From Actinomadura sp. DC4 (GTDB taxonomy: Bacteria > Actinomycetota > Actinomycetes > Streptosporangiales > Streptosporangiaceae), in contig NZ_JAUEQY010000035.1 of NCBI RefSeq assembly GCF_030406325.1, forward strand, positions 46,530-110,529: 64,000 nt of DNA, written 5' to 3'. This document shows positions 18,257 to 28,019 of the stretch, piece after piece (positions within the stretch are counted from its first letter, which is position 1; each line of letters opens with the position of its first letter). The position numbers and the translations under genes were made by a program. The notes below the pieces were generated by a model, which saw nothing but the letters and a program-made list of their open reading frames with translations, was not told the DNA's origin and searched no databases.

Positions 18257-19258
18257 ATGGCCGCAACCACCGGCACGACCGCGCCGAGCCAGGGGGAGGA
18301 GACTCTCCCCGGCTCGGCGCGGGCGCGCAAGAAGCCCCGGCGCAGCTACAAGGTCGGCCGGGGCGCCGTCCCGTACCTCCTCGTCCTGCCCGCCCTGCTC
18401 ATGGAGCTGCTGATCCACCTGGTGCCGATGGTCGTCGGCGTGGTGATGAGCTTCAAGGAGCTGACGCAGTTCTACATCCGCAACTGGGGAGCGGCGCCCT
18501 GGAAGGGGCTGGGCAACTACCGCGTCGCCGTCGACTTCAACGGCGCGATCGGGCACGCCCTGCTGCACTCGTTCCTCATCACGTGCGCGTTCACCGTGCT
18601 CGCGGTGGGGTTCTCCTGGCTGCTCGGCATCACCGGGGCGATCCTCATGCAGGACGCCTTCCGTGGCCGCGGTTTCCTGCGCGCGCTGTTCATGACGCCG
18701 TACGCGCTGCCGATCTACGCCTCGGTCATCATCTGGGCGTTCATGCTGCAGCACGACAACGGCCTGGTGAACCACGTTCTGTACAACCAGCTGCACCTCG
18801 GCTCCAAGCCGGCGTTCTGGCTGATCGGCAACAACAGCTTCGTGTCGCTGGTCGTCGTCTCGATCTGGCGCAACTGGCCGTTCGCGCTGCTCGTGCTCAT
18901 GGCCGGGATGCAGAACATCCCCGACGAGCTGTACGAGGCCTCGGCCATCGACGGTGCCGGGGTGTGGCAGCAGATCCGCCGGATCACGATGCCGTCGCTG
19001 CGCCCGATCAACCAGGTCCTGGTGCTCGTGCTCTTCCTGTGGACGTTCAACGACTTCAACGTGCCGTACGTGCTGTTCGGCGCGTCGGCACCGGCGGCGG
19101 GCGACCTGATCTCCATCCACATCTACCAGGCATCGTTCCTCACCTGGAACTTCGGCTCCGGCTCGGCCATGTCCGTGCTGCTGCTGCTCTTCCTCCTCGT
19201 GGTGACCACGGTGTACCTGGCGCTGACCTCGCTGAGGGGCAGGAGGGCCCATGCCTAG
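18257..19258 (+). CDS. ABC transporter sugar permease, subunit 1
   Basis: This is a MalF-type membrane subunit of 333 residues with about six helices. The EAA loop (LYEASAIDGAGVWQQIRRITMPSLRP, near 225-250) docks the ATPase. The N-terminal 30 residues are basic and cytosolic. It lies 10 bases after the binding protein and overlaps the second permease by eight bases. Confidence 0.92.
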   Translation: MAATTGTTAPSQGEETLPGSARARKKPRRSYKVGRGAVPYLLVLPALLMELLIHLVPMVVGVVMSFKELTQFYIRNWGAAPWKGLGNYRVAVDFNGAIGHALLHSFLITCAFTVLAVGFSWLLGITGAILMQDAFRGRGFLRALFMTPYALPIYASVIIWAFMLQHDNGLVNHVLYNQLHLGSKPAFWLIGNNSFVSLVVVSIWRNWPFALLVLMAGMQNIPDELYEASAIDGAGVWQQIRRITMPSLRPINQVLVLVLFLWTFNDFNVPYVLFGASAPAAGDLISIHIYQASFLTWNFGSGSAMSVLLLLFLLVVTTVYLALTSLRGRRAHA

Positions 19259-20114
19259 CGCGTACCGGTCGCCGACCGCCCGGCCGATGTCGTTCATCTG
19301 GACGCGGCGGATCGTGCTCACCCTGATGGCGATCTTCGCGGCCCTGCCGGTGTACGTGATGATCAGCACGTCGCTGAAGCCGCTCCAGGACGTCACCGGC
19401 ACGTTCCAGTGGATCCCGGCCCACCTCACGCTGCGCCCGTACGTGGACATCTGGCACACCGTGCCGCTGGCCCACTACTTCCTGAACTCCACGATCGTCG
19501 CCGGCGCGGCCACGGGCCTGTCGGTGCTCATCGCGATCTTCGCGGCGTACGCCGTGAGCCGCTACCACTTCCGTGGCAAGCGGGTGTTCACCATCACCGT
19601 CCTGTCCACCCAGATGTTCCCCGGCATCCTGTTCCTGCTCCCGCTGTTCCTGATCTTCGTCAACATCGGGAACGCCACCGGGATCGCTCTGTACGGCTCG
19701 CGGGCCGGGCTCATCATCACCTACCTGACCTTCTCTCTCCCCTTCTCCATCTGGATGCTCGCCGGGTACATGGAGTCGATCCCCCGCGGGCTGGACGAGG
19801 CGGCGATGGTGGACGGGTGCGGCCCGCTCGGCGCGCTGTTCCGCGTCGTGATCCCGGCCGCGATCCCGGGCATCGTCGCCGTCGCCGTCTACGCCTTCAT
19901 GACGGCGTGGAGCGAAGTGCTGTTCGCCTCGGTCATGACCAACGACGCCACCCGGACGCTCGCCGTGGGCCTTCGCGGCTACTCCACCCAGTACGACGTC
20001 TATTGGAACCAGGTCATGGCCGCCTCGCTGGTCGTCAGCGTGCCGGTCGTCGCGGGGTTCCTCCTGCTGCAGCGCTACCTCGTCACCGGCCTCACCGCCG
20101 GGGCCGTCAAATGA
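19251..20114 (+). CDS. ABC transporter sugar permease, subunit 2
   Basis: This is a MalG-type subunit of 287 residues with six helices and the EAA motif [22 protein letters not shown] near 180-200. The ATG at 19251 overlaps the first permease and its stop overlaps the glucosidase start (ATGA), so the three are translationally coupled. Together with the lipoprotein it should import a di- or oligosaccharide. Confidence 0.92.
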   Translation: MPSAYRSPTARPMSFIWTRRIVLTLMAIFAALPVYVMISTSLKPLQDVTGTFQWIPAHLTLRPYVDIWHTVPLAHYFLNSTIVAGAATGLSVLIAIFAAYAVSRYHFRGKRVFTITVLSTQMFPGILFLLPLFLIFVNIGNATGIALYGSRAGLIITYLTFSLPFSIWMLAGYMESIPRGLDEAAMVDGCGPLGALFRVVIPAAIPGIVAVAVYAFMTAWSEVLFASVMTNDATRTLAVGLRGYSTQYDVYWNQVMAASLVVSVPVVAGFLLLQRYLVTGLTAGAVK

Positions 20115-21505
20115 GCGGCATTGCCGCCGAACAACCGGAAGGGCAGTCCGTGCACGACCTCACCTCTCTCCCCCCCGACTTCACCTGGGGCGTGGCCACC
20201 GCCGCCTACCAGGTCGAAGGCGCCGTTTCCGAGGACGGCCGATCGCCGTCCATCTGGGACACGTTCTCGCACACCCCCGGCAAGATCGATGGAAACGACA
20301 ACGGCGACGTGGCCTGCGACAGCTACCACCGCTGGCCCGAGGACATCGCGCTCATGAAGGAGCTGGGCGTCGACGCCTACCGCTTCTCGGTCGCCTGGCC
20401 GCGCGTCGTCCCCGGCGGCGACGGCCCGGTCAACCCGCCCGGCCTCGCCTACTACGACCGCCTCGTCGACGCCCTCCTCGAGGCCGGCATCACGCCGTAC
20501 CCGACGCTGTACCACTGGGACCTGCCCCAGGTCCTGCAGGACCGCGGCGGCTGGGCCTCCCGCGAGACGGCCGAGCACTTCGCCGCGTACTCCTCCCACG
20601 TCGCCGCGGCGCTCGGCGACCGGGTGACCGAGTGGACCACGCTGAACGAGCCCCTGTGCTCGGCGTGGATCGGCCACCTCGAGGGCACGATGGCGCCCGG
20701 CCTGACCGACATCGCGATCGCGGTGCCGGCGTCGTACCACCTGCTGCTCGGCCACGGCCTCGCCACGCAGGCGATCCGCGCCGTGGTGCCGAACGCGCAG
20801 GTCGGTCTCGTCAACAACCTGGGCTACGCGGAGCCGGCGTCGGACTCGGAGGCCGACGTCGCCGCCGCCCGGCGCGCCGACGGGCACACGATCCGCTGGT
20901 TCCTCGACCCGGTCCACGGCCGCGGCTTCCCGGCGGACATGCGCGAGGTGTACGGCGTCGACCTGCCCGAGCGCCCCGGCGACCTGGAGACGATCGCCGC
21001 GCCGCTCGACTGGCTGGGGCTGAACTACTACTTCCCCACCGTGATCGCCGACGACCCGACCGGTCCGACGCCGTTCTACACCGAGGTGCAGCGCCCCGGC
21101 GTACGCCGGACCGCGATGGACTGGGAGATCCGCGACGACGGCCTGGAAGGGCTGCTGATGCGGATGACCGAGGACTACGGCGCGCAGCGGATCTACGTGA
21201 CCGAGAACGGCTCCGCGTGGCCGGACGTCGTGGGTCCCGACGGGCAGGTCGACGACCCGGAGCGGGTCCGCTACCTGGAGGAGCACCTGGCCGCCTGCGC
21301 CCGCGCGGCACGCCGGGGCGCGCCGCTGGCCGGCTACTTCGCCTGGTCCCTGCTGGACAACTTCGAGTGGGCGTACGGGTATGACAAGCGCTTCGGCCTC
21401 GTCTACGTCGACTACGAGACGCAGCAGCGCATCATCAAGGGCAGCGGCCGCAGGTACGGCGACCTGATCCGCGCCCACCGCCGCGACGGCGAGCGCGCCG
21501 CCTGA
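20111..21505 (+). CDS. GH1 beta-glucosidase
   Basis: This is a 464-residue family 1 glycoside hydrolase, with acid/base Glu180 in TLNEP and nucleophile Glu365 in VTENGSAW. The N-terminal signature is [14 protein letters not shown] and the C-terminal aglycone motif is [26 protein letters not shown]. It has no signal peptide, so it cleaves imported oligosaccharides in the cytosol. Coupling to the importer points to beta-linked glucosides such as cello- or laminari-oligosaccharides; the exact linkage is inference. Confidence 0.95.
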   Translation: MSGIAAEQPEGQSVHDLTSLPPDFTWGVATAAYQVEGAVSEDGRSPSIWDTFSHTPGKIDGNDNGDVACDSYHRWPEDIALMKELGVDAYRFSVAWPRVVPGGDGPVNPPGLAYYDRLVDALLEAGITPYPTLYHWDLPQVLQDRGGWASRETAEHFAAYSSHVAAALGDRVTEWTTLNEPLCSAWIGHLEGTMAPGLTDIAIAVPASYHLLLGHGLATQAIRAVVPNAQVGLVNNLGYAEPASDSEADVAAARRADGHTIRWFLDPVHGRGFPADMREVYGVDLPERPGDLETIAAPLDWLGLNYYFPTVIADDPTGPTPFYTEVQRPGVRRTAMDWEIRDDGLEGLLMRMTEDYGAQRIYVTENGSAWPDVVGPDGQVDDPERVRYLEEHLAACARAARRGAPLAGYFAWSLLDNFEWAYGYDKRFGLVYVDYETQQRIIKGSGRRYGDLIRAHRRDGERAA

Positions 21506-21510
21506 CCCCG

Positions 21511-21540
21511 GGCCCGGCGGCGCCACCCCGCCGCCGGGCC
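21511..21540 (+). terminator. Terminator of the importer-glucosidase operon
   Basis: A 12-bp perfect stem (GGCCCGGCGGCG and complement) with a six-base loop starts five bases after the glucosidase stop. Confidence 0.75.
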
Positions 21541-21600
21541 TCGGCCGTCGCGCTCAGGTCGTGGCCGTCATCGTCGGCCCGCGTCGGCTAATTTCGTGGC

Positions 21601-21975
21601 ATGGACGAGAACCGAGCACGACGGGTCGTGGACGCGCTGCGCGACCGGGGCGTCAACGCGCATCTGCTGAGAGCCGGCGTCGGCCAGTTCGGCGTACGCG
21701 TGTCGCTGCCCGGCGGGCGCGAGGCCGAATGGGACACCGACGGCACGGCGGGCCTGGAGGCCCAGGTGATGCGCGACGGGATGCTGGTCGGGTTCGTACC
21801 CCGGATCGACGGCTCGGCCGACTTCGACGAGCAACAGGTCGTGGACGCGATCGCCCGGACCGACTACGACCAGCCGATAGCCCGGCAACGGGACGTCGCA
21901 CCGCCGCCGTCCGCGCCGCTGCCGCGCGAGGGCGGCCTGTTCCGGCGCTTCCTCGACGGCTTCCGCTACCGGTGA
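21601..21975 (+). CDS. Hypothetical protein (124 aa)
   Basis: This is a small soluble protein with an alternating alpha/beta pattern (RRVVDALRDRGVNAHLL, then FGVRVSLPGGREAEWDTDG) and a proline-rich linker before a basic C-terminus (LFRRFLDGFRYR). No family is recognised. The start ATG at 21601 is the only good one. It is a single gene between a terminator and the convergent RDD gene. Confidence 0.6.
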   Translation: MDENRARRVVDALRDRGVNAHLLRAGVGQFGVRVSLPGGREAEWDTDGTAGLEAQVMRDGMLVGFVPRIDGSADFDEQQVVDAIARTDYDQPIARQRDVAPPPSAPLPREGGLFRRFLDGFRYR

Positions 21976-22009
21976 CCGGCGGGAGCGCCCGCCGGCCACC
22001 GGTCCGGGC

Positions 22010-22621
22010 TCAGGTTCCGGCGTACGGGTCCGGGCCGTCGGCCTTCACCACGTAGGTCTTGGCGACCTTGTCGTGCAGGGCCTGCTTGCGCGGGTCCCAC
22101 AGGATCCACGCGATGTCGAGGAGACCACCGATCCCGAAGGTGATGATGGCGAGCAGGTACTCGAAGACGACACGCCAGGCGGCCGTGCCGTACGAGATCG
22201 GGCCCTCGTCCTGCGAGCGGACGACGCGGATGCCGAGGGCGCGTTTGCCGATCGTCTGCCCCCACTTTCCGTGCTGGAAGGTGTAGTAGACGATGGCGAT
22301 GATCGCGGTGATGCCGTCGGCGGCCAGGCGGTGACCCAGATCCTTGGTGCCGGCGCTGAACATCGCACCACCGCCGACCAGCGGGGCGGCGATCGCGATG
22401 CTGATGATGTTGGTGATGATGCCGTCGATGATCGCGGCGAAGAGCCGCGCCCAGCGGCCGGCGAGGTCGGCGGTGATGCCGGTCGGCGGGGCGTTGCCGT
22501 ACGGCTCGGAGATCGGCGGGGCGGAGGGGTAGGGAGTGGCGGCGGGCGGCGGAGGAGGAGCCTGCGGAGGCGGCCCTTGAGAGCGCTCTCGCTCTTCCGG
22601 GTGATCAGGCGATTGCGTCAT
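22010..22621 (-). CDS. RDD-family membrane protein
   Basis: A Pro/Gln/Ser-rich cytosolic tail (residues 1-50) precedes the RDD domain: GRWARLFAAIIDGIITNI (the R..D pair) near 52-70, a second helix, WGQTIGKRALGIRVVR with the conserved GK..LG loop, and a third helix ending IAWILWDPRKQALHDKVAKTYVV. RDD proteins are short membrane proteins of mostly unknown function, some linked to ion exchange. The ATG at 22621 heads the domain-bearing frame; the upstream extension is a shadow. Confidence 0.85.
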   Translation of the reverse strand: MTQSPDHPEERERSQGPPPQAPPPPPAATPYPSAPPISEPYGNAPPTGITADLAGRWARLFAAIIDGIITNIISIAIAAPLVGGGAMFSAGTKDLGHRLAADGITAIIAIVYYTFQHGKWGQTIGKRALGIRVVRSQDEGPISYGTAAWRVVFEYLLAIITFGIGGLLDIAWILWDPRKQALHDKVAKTYVVKADGPDPYAGT

Positions 22622-22733
22622 GCGACGACAATAAGGCCGCGAACCGGGGTGTGACCGAAATCGTTGTGAGACAGTTTCATTCGGCGGGGTGCGGGCGATA
22701 ATCGCTTTCCGCGGGGCGGATAAGGTGCGGCGC

Positions 22734-23291
22734 ATGACCGCAGCCGACGACTCCGACCGGCTCCGGTGGAACGCCCGCCACGCGGAGCGCGCGTCCTTCA
22801 GCGCCCACCGCCTGGCCGAACGGGCGCTGTCGATGCCGCTGCCGAACGGACCGGTCCTCGACCTGGCGTGCGGCACGTCGGGCAGCGCGCTGCTGGCCGC
22901 CGCGCACGGACGGCACGTGACGGCGGTGGACGTCTCCGACATGGCGCTCGGCCTGCTCGCCGACGAGGCGCGCCGCCGTGGCCTCGGCGACCTCGTCACG
23001 CCCGTCCACGCCGACCTGACCGAGTGGCGGCCCTCGTCGTCGCATGCCCTCGTGCTGTGCACCGGCTACTGGGACCGTGCCCTGTTCGGCCCGGCGGCGG
23101 AGGCCGTGCTGCCCGGCGGCGTCCTGGCGTGGGCGGCGTTCACTCTGGAGGCACGGCGCGAACGCCCGCACCTGCCCGCGGAATGGTGCCTGAGCGAGGG
23201 CGAGCCCGCCACCCTGCTTCCGCGCGGCTTCGCCGTACTGGACATGCCGGACTTCGGGGCGACGCGGCACCTGCTCGCCCGGCGCCTGTAG
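22734..23291 (+). CDS. SAM-dependent methyltransferase (TehB/class I type)
   Basis: This has 185 residues. Motif I is VLDLACGTSGSALLAAAHG near 40-58 and motif II VTAVDVSDMALGLL. The start WNARHAERASFSAHRLAERAL is typical of tellurite-resistance-like methyltransferases. The ATG at 22734 has AAGGTG upstream. It is transcribed alone. The substrate is unknown. Confidence 0.8.
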   Translation: MTAADDSDRLRWNARHAERASFSAHRLAERALSMPLPNGPVLDLACGTSGSALLAAAHGRHVTAVDVSDMALGLLADEARRRGLGDLVTPVHADLTEWRPSSSHALVLCTGYWDRALFGPAAEAVLPGGVLAWAAFTLEARRERPHLPAEWCLSEGEPATLLPRGFAVLDMPDFGATRHLLARRL

Positions 23292-23299
23292 CCGGCTCT

Positions 23300-24034
23300 C
23301 TAGCGTTCCTTTCGTTCGAGCCGGATCGCCAGGCCGTCGAGCAGGCGTTCCAGGCCGAAGTCGAAGCTGTCCTTCTGGAGTTTCTCGATGTCCATGCTCT
23401 TGTTCTCCGACCACCACGTGACGTAGCTCGGGTAGTCGGAGGCGACGCGGTGGAGGTAGGGGTCCATCTCCTCGACCAGTTCGGTCACGGTCTTGCCGGA
23501 CCGTACGGTCGCCATGTGCAGCGCCGAGTCGGTCGTGGCCGAGCCGATGGCCAGGGACATCAGCAGCGAGCTGGCGTAGGCCACCTCGGCCCCCTCGAAC
23601 CCGGCCGCGGTCAGCACCGCGACCACCCGGTCGCTCATCCGCATCGCCTGGGGGCCGATGGCGGGGCGGAACCCGAAGACCGAGGTGATCCACACATGGC
23701 GCAGGATCACCGAGCGGAGCCCCTGGATCACGCCGCTGACGGCCGCCCGCCAGCCGACCACCGCGGGATCGGGGATGTCGACCTCTCCTAAGATCTCGTC
23801 GACGGCCAGCTCGAGGAGTTCGTCCTTGTTCGCGACGTACCAGTAGACCGACGTGGCGCCGGCGCCCAGCTTGGTACCGAGGCGGCGCATGCTCAGGCCC
23901 GAGAGGCCCTTGGCGTCGAGCAGCTCGATCGCGGCGCTCACGATCTGGTCGCGGCTCAGCGAGGGCTTCCCCCGGCGTGATCTCGGCGGTCGCATCCAGA
24001 CCGAGTTGGTGATCGGGTCGGTGTTTCGCGGCAT
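23300..24034 (-). CDS. TetR-family regulator (TetR_C type)
   Basis: The 244-residue protein has an N-terminal helix-turn-helix (IVSAAIELLDAKGLSGLSMRRLG, then TSVYWYVANKDELLELAVD) after a basic leader, and a long ligand-binding C-terminal domain. It diverges from a short open frame at 24145, with GTACGTTGTAC in between. That element also occurs at the second TetR gene near 60.9 kb. Confidence 0.88.
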   Translation of the reverse strand: MPRNTDPITNSVWMRPPRSRRGKPSLSRDQIVSAAIELLDAKGLSGLSMRRLGTKLGAGATSVYWYVANKDELLELAVDEILGEVDIPDPAVVGWRAAVSGVIQGLRSVILRHVWITSVFGFRPAIGPQAMRMSDRVVAVLTAAGFEGAEVAYASSLLMSLAIGSATTDSALHMATVRSGKTVTELVEEMDPYLHRVASDYPSYVTWWSENKSMDIEKLQKDSFDFGLERLLDGLAIRLERKER

Positions 24035-24101
24035 TCGACGTCCTTCGAACGGGGGAAGGTCTCCCCAGGCAACCGTCCTCGCACACTGTTCCCTTCGATG
24101 G

Positions 24102-24112
24102 TACGTTGTACG
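24102..24112. promoter_or_regulatory. GTAC-N3-GTAC element at TetR divergent promoter
   Basis: GTACGTTGTAC is centred 73 bases upstream of the TetR start. The identical 11-mer is at 60984-60994 in front of another TetR gene, where it is part of a 33-bp palindrome. It is a likely operator half. Confidence 0.45.
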
Positions 24113-24144
24113 AAAACCCTCGCACGGCGTGCGAACGGAGACTC

Positions 24145-24321
24145 ATGTCCACCCCCTCGGCCACGTCAGCCCCCGGTTCGCGCCGATGGCCGATGCGCCC
24201 GAGCCTGCCCGTCGCCGGCATCCCGAGGGTTCTCGACGCCCGCGTCGCCATCTTCCCCGGACTGCTGCTCACCGCGGGCGGCCGCGCCGTCGCCCGCGCC
24301 CAGCGTCCGCTAGACGTCTAG
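24145..24321 (+). pseudogene. Short open frame (58 aa), probably a truncated gene
   Basis: The ATG has GGAG five bases upstream and the frame diverges from a TetR gene, so the start region looks genuine. The product has one short hydrophobic stretch (VAIFPGLLLTAG) and ends abruptly with no family match. It could be the stub of the regulator's former target or a small protein; coding is uncertain. Confidence 0.35.
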
Positions 24322-24345
24322 GGCGCCTTAGTCCTAGCGGCGCAC

Positions 24346-24381
24346 CAGCGGCGACGCCCACCGGAGCGGGCGTCGCCGCTG
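24346..24381. terminator. Strong terminator hairpin
   Basis: A 14-bp perfect stem (CAGCGGCGACGCCC and complement) with an eight-base loop closes the short frame at 24145 and insulates the hydrolase gene. Confidence 0.7.
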
Positions 24382-24445
24382 ATTGTGCGTTATCCGGCGC
24401 GTGGTCTGTTCGTCTGGTCATAGCGCCCAAAGACGGGAGACAGTC

Positions 24446-25234
24446 ATGACCACAGAACCGCCCCCCTTCGCCCGTACGACTCGTGGATCAGGGCCCGGGC
24501 TCGTGCTCGCCCACGGCGCGGGCGGCACCGTCGAGACCAACTTCGGGCCGATCCTCGACCACCTCGCCGCGGCCCACACCGTCGTCGGCGTCGACTACCC
24601 GGGCGCCGGTGACACCCCGAGAAGCGACACTCCCCTGGTCGCAGACGACCTGGCCGACCAACTGGTCGCCGCCGCGACCGCCGAAGGCCTCGACACCTTC
24701 GCCGTCGCCGGATTCTCCCTGGGCGGCCCCGTCGCGATTCGCGCCGCCACCCGCCACCCCGACCGCGTGACCGCCCTCGTGCTCACCGCCACCTTCGCCC
24801 ACGCGAACGCCCGGCTGCGCCTCGCCGCCGCGGTCTGGCGGCAGCTCCACGAGGCCGGCGACAAGCTGCTCCTGGCCAAGTACCTCAGCCTCGCGACCTT
24901 CAGCACCTCGTTCCTGGAGAGCCTTCCTCCCGAGTTCCTCGACGCCGCCCTCCAGGAGTTCGCCCGCACCGTCCCGGAAGGTACGCCCGAGCACACCGAC
25001 CTCGTCCAGCGGATCGACGTCCGCGACGACCTGGCGGCGGTCCGCGTACCGACGCTCGTGATCTCCACGACGCAGGACCCGCTCGTCACCCCTGACCTGC
25101 ACCGGCGGCTCGCCACCGACATTCCCGGCGCGCGGCTCGTCGAGGTCGACTCCGGCCACCTCCCCTTCGCCGAGTGCCCGGAAGAGTGGCACCGGCTCAT
25201 CACCGACTTCGTGGCCGAGCACCAGAAGGTGTAA
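24446..25234 (+). CDS. Alpha/beta-fold hydrolase
   Basis: The 262-residue protein has the oxyanion HGAGG near 28-32, the nucleophile elbow GFSLGG near 94-99, an acid in TTQDPLVT and the catalytic histidine in DSGHLPFAE. A helical cap lies between 125 and 185. The ATG at 24446 follows GGGAGA. It is soluble with no signal peptide. Substrates of this family range from esters to haloalkanes and cannot be assigned. Confidence 0.87.
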   Translation: MTTEPPPFARTTRGSGPGLVLAHGAGGTVETNFGPILDHLAAAHTVVGVDYPGAGDTPRSDTPLVADDLADQLVAAATAEGLDTFAVAGFSLGGPVAIRAATRHPDRVTALVLTATFAHANARLRLAAAVWRQLHEAGDKLLLAKYLSLATFSTSFLESLPPEFLDAALQEFARTVPEGTPEHTDLVQRIDVRDDLAAVRVPTLVISTTQDPLVTPDLHRRLATDIPGARLVEVDSGHLPFAECPEEWHRLITDFVAEHQKV

Positions 25235-25358
25235 GGAGCGCTAACCGAGGCCGACAGAAAACCGCGCTGGTCGAGGGCGGCGGGTATCCCTACCGTCGAG
25301 GGATCCGTCGCCTCCGGCGGTATTCTCCCACGTCACCCGGCACGCCGAGGAGATCGTG

Positions 25359-26753
25359 ATGGCCCTCACCCCCGAAGCCACCCACCGTACGGCTCCCGTG
25401 TTCGACGTCGGGATCGACGAACGGTTGCCCGTCTCCAGCGCGATCGGGCTCGGGGTGCAGAACATCCTGGGCATGGCCGGGCTGCTCATCTTCCCGGCGC
25501 TGATCGGGACGGCGTTCAAGCTGTCCCCCTCCGACACCGCCTACCTGTACGGCGTCACGTTCATGACCTCCGGCCTGGTGGTCATCCTCCAGTCGGTCCT
25601 GCTCCTGCGCCTGCCCATCGTGCAGGGCCCGTACGCCGGGTCGCTCGCCGCCCTGCTCGCGGTCGGGCACGCCAAGGGCGGCGGTCTCGGCGCGGCGTTC
25701 GGGTCCATGGTCGTCGCCGGGCTGATCTGGTGTGTGCTGTCGATACCGCTCAGGAGGTTCGGGCTGGTCACCGTGCTCAGCAGGTTCGTACGGGACCCGA
25801 TCATCTCCGCCGTCATCGTCTTGATCCTCGCCACCCAGCTGACGAGCACCGCCCTGCCGAACTGGCTCGGCACGCCGCAGAGCCCCGGGTTCCCCAGCGT
25901 CAACCTGGTCGCCGGCGCGGTCGGCGCGGTGCTGGTCATCGTGCTGACCGTCCTGCCGCGGGGCAAGCTGCTGCGGCGCCTCGCGGTACTGATCGCCGTC
26001 GTGGCCGGCACGGTCGTGTACGCGGTGTTCGAGCCCACCTCTTTCGGCGAGGTCGGCCGGAACGTCGGCGTCATCGTGCCGCGGTTCTTCCCGTTCGGCT
26101 TCGAGGTCCACGGCGACCTCGTCCTCATCTTCTTCATCACCCTGTTCCCGGCGATCGCCGAGAGCATCGCGACGTACGACATCGTGGCCGGCTGGGGCGC
26201 GCAGGACCTGCCGGGACACCGCGTCGCGCAGGGGGTGTTCGGCGAGGTGCTCGGGAGCACGATCGGCGCGATCTTCGGCGGCATGTCGACGCTGGCCTAT
26301 CCGGACAACATCGGCCTGCTGCGGGCCACCCGCGTCGGCTCGCGCTACGTCACGCTGACCACCGGGATCATCCTTCTCGCGCTCGGCGGCCTCGAACCCT
26401 TCGACCGTCTCCTGGAGGCGGTGCCGCTCCCCGTACTCGCGGCCGTCGGGACCATCCTGTTCGGCGTCCTGTTCGCCAGCGCGATCGACGTGCTCGGCGG
26501 GGTCCGCTGGACGCGGGAGAACCTCATGCTCGCCGGTGTCCCGTTCATCACCGCGATCGGCGGCCTGTTCATCTCCGAGCCCACCCTGCAGGCGATGCCG
26601 ATGACGATCCGGCTGGTCTTCGGCCAGCCGATGATCCTGGGCACCGTACTGCTCATCGTGATGAAGGCCGCCTTCGGCCTGCGGCACCTCGGCGACCGCG
26701 AACTGGAAGAACAGGTCCTGGCCGCCGAGGCGCCGGTGGAGGTCAGACCGTGA
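25359..26753 (+). CDS. NCS2-family (uracil/xanthine-type) permease
   Basis: This has 464 residues with 12-14 membrane helices. NCS2 features are QNILGMAGLLIFPALIG near the start, QGPYAGSLAA in the TM3 loop, and PAIAESIATYDIV with the conserved glutamate of TM8, followed by GMSTLAYPDNIGLL. The ATG at 25359 has GAGGAG at good distance; GTG 25356 is too close. It is a proton-coupled nucleobase importer by family, with the specific base unknown. Its 3' end overlaps convergent cbtA by 11 bases. Confidence 0.85.
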   Translation: MALTPEATHRTAPVFDVGIDERLPVSSAIGLGVQNILGMAGLLIFPALIGTAFKLSPSDTAYLYGVTFMTSGLVVILQSVLLLRLPIVQGPYAGSLAALLAVGHAKGGGLGAAFGSMVVAGLIWCVLSIPLRRFGLVTVLSRFVRDPIISAVIVLILATQLTSTALPNWLGTPQSPGFPSVNLVAGAVGAVLVIVLTVLPRGKLLRRLAVLIAVVAGTVVYAVFEPTSFGEVGRNVGVIVPRFFPFGFEVHGDLVLIFFITLFPAIAESIATYDIVAGWGAQDLPGHRVAQGVFGEVLGSTIGAIFGGMSTLAYPDNIGLLRATRVGSRYVTLTTGIILLALGGLEPFDRLLEAVPLPVLAAVGTILFGVLFASAIDVLGGVRWTRENLMLAGVPFITAIGGLFISEPTLQAMPMTIRLVFGQPMILGTVLLIVMKAAFGLRHLGDRELEEQVLAAEAPVEVRP

Positions 26754-27585
26754 CCGGCACCTGGGCGGGCTTCGGCGCGAGCAGGCGTTCGGCGAGGGGG
26801 GCGAAACAAAGGCCGATCGCGCCCCACATGATGGCCTGCGCGCCCACCGAGTACAGGCGGAACTTGAACAGCAGGTCGGCCGGGAAGCCGGGATAGACGA
26901 TCTGTCCCTGGGCGTTGCGCAGGGGCAGCGGCGTCTCGGTCGAGTGTCGGCCGTACTCCTCGACGTTCGCGTGCAGGTGCCCGAGCTGCGGCAGGACGAG
27001 CATCACGATCCCCAGCGCCACGGCGCACGCCAGGCCCGCCAGCAGCGTCGCGTTCCACGTGCCGAACCGGGCGCTCAGGCGCTGCCCTAGCCAGACCGCC
27101 AGTACGAGGAAGACGATCGAGACGAGGACCATCACCAGGTAGAGACCGCTACGGTCGCGGATCGTCTCGGGATGGCCGACCGAGGGCGGGTTGGCCGGGT
27201 ACTTGAGGAACGGCAGCAGGTAGAAGCCCAGGAAACCGCCCAGCGCGACCAGCAGGGCCAGGCTCCGCGGCCCCACATCGCCCGTACGGCCACAGGCCAG
27301 GGCGTACGCGACGGCGTACAGGGCACCCATCGCGGCGCCGAACAGGATGATTCCGGCGCCGATCCCGACATTGGCCTGGATCGTACGGCTGAAAAGGTCG
27401 GGGTCGGCCGCCTCGGCGGGCAGTCCGGCCGCGCGGTCGAGTACGGCCTGTGCGGCGTCGCGGCCGCTCTCGTAGTCGATGGCCGCCTGGATCTGCGGCT
27501 CGGCGAAGATCCGGGCGAAGACGAACGCCAGGACTCCACCGATCGCGCCCACGAGCAGCCCACGGAGAATGAAGCGCCGTTCCAC
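26743..27585 (-). CDS. cbtA: Cobalt transporter subunit CbtA
   Basis: This is a 280-residue membrane protein with about six helices, starting RRFILRGLLVGAIGGVLAFVFARIFAEPQI, the CbtA pattern. It has a lumenal loop rich in His and Tyr (QLGHLHANVEEYGRHS). It follows cbtB by 22 bases and a cobalamin riboswitch upstream, which is the classical arrangement of this predicted cobalt importer. It would supply cobalt for B12 synthesis. Confidence 0.9.
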   Translation of the reverse strand: MERRFILRGLLVGAIGGVLAFVFARIFAEPQIQAAIDYESGRDAAQAVLDRAAGLPAEAADPDLFSRTIQANVGIGAGIILFGAAMGALYAVAYALACGRTGDVGPRSLALLVALGGFLGFYLLPFLKYPANPPSVGHPETIRDRSGLYLVMVLVSIVFLVLAVWLGQRLSARFGTWNATLLAGLACAVALGIVMLVLPQLGHLHANVEEYGRHSTETPLPLRNAQGQIVYPGFPADLLFKFRLYSVGAQAIMWGAIGLCFAPLAERLLAPKPAQVPVTV

Positions 27586-27607
27586 GGCTTACTCCTCGGG
27601 GTTCGGA

Positions 27608-27823
27608 TCAGTGGCAGGGGAAACCGAGGAAGTGCCGTGCGTCGTGGACGAACTCGTGGATGTACATGTTGTTGCCGAAGACCGAGGTCGCACCCTGGTC
27701 GAGGCCGATGAAGTAGTACACCGCGAGAGCGAGGGCGACGGTGCCGAAGAGCCAGAGGGCCGCCCGCGTCCCGGGTACGACAACGGGCGTGGTGCGGGTG
27801 GTGGGCAGCGTGGACGTGGTCAT
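27608..27823 (-). CDS. cbtB: Cobalt transporter subunit CbtB
   Basis: The 71-residue protein has a single membrane helix (AALWLFGTVALALAVYYFIGLDQG) and the conserved histidine-rich C-terminus YIHEFVHDARHFLGFPCH, thought to bind cobalt. GAGGAGG lies just upstream of the ATG. It lies directly downstream of the cobalamin riboswitch and is coupled to cbtA. Confidence 0.92.
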   Translation of the reverse strand: MTTSTLPTTRTTPVVVPGTRAALWLFGTVALALAVYYFIGLDQGATSVFGNNMYIHEFVHDARHFLGFPCH

Positions 27824-27837
27824 CGTGGTGCCTCCTC

Positions 27838-27975
27838 AGGGATCCTGCGTCCCTCGTTCGGGCCTTAGACGGTGGAGGGTCTGACTCGCCGCCCCGCTGA
27901 CGGGGTGGCACACAGTGGCGCGACCGTGCCGGTTTCTCACCGGCTTCCTCCTACCATCACGTTCGCCCGGATCGT
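27838..27975 (-). ncRNA. Cobalamin riboswitch upstream of cbtBA
   Basis: On the minus strand the element reads GCCGGTGAGAAACCGGC, CGGTCGCGCCACTGTG (B12-box-like core) and GAGTCAGAC, the conserved landmarks of the AdoCbl riboswitch, in correct order just upstream of cbtB. High cobalamin should shut off cobalt import. The 5' boundary is approximate. Confidence 0.9.
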
Positions 27976-28019
27976 ACGGGCGCGTTCAGCAGCCGTCAAT
28001 GCACAGGAAGCCGCGGACA

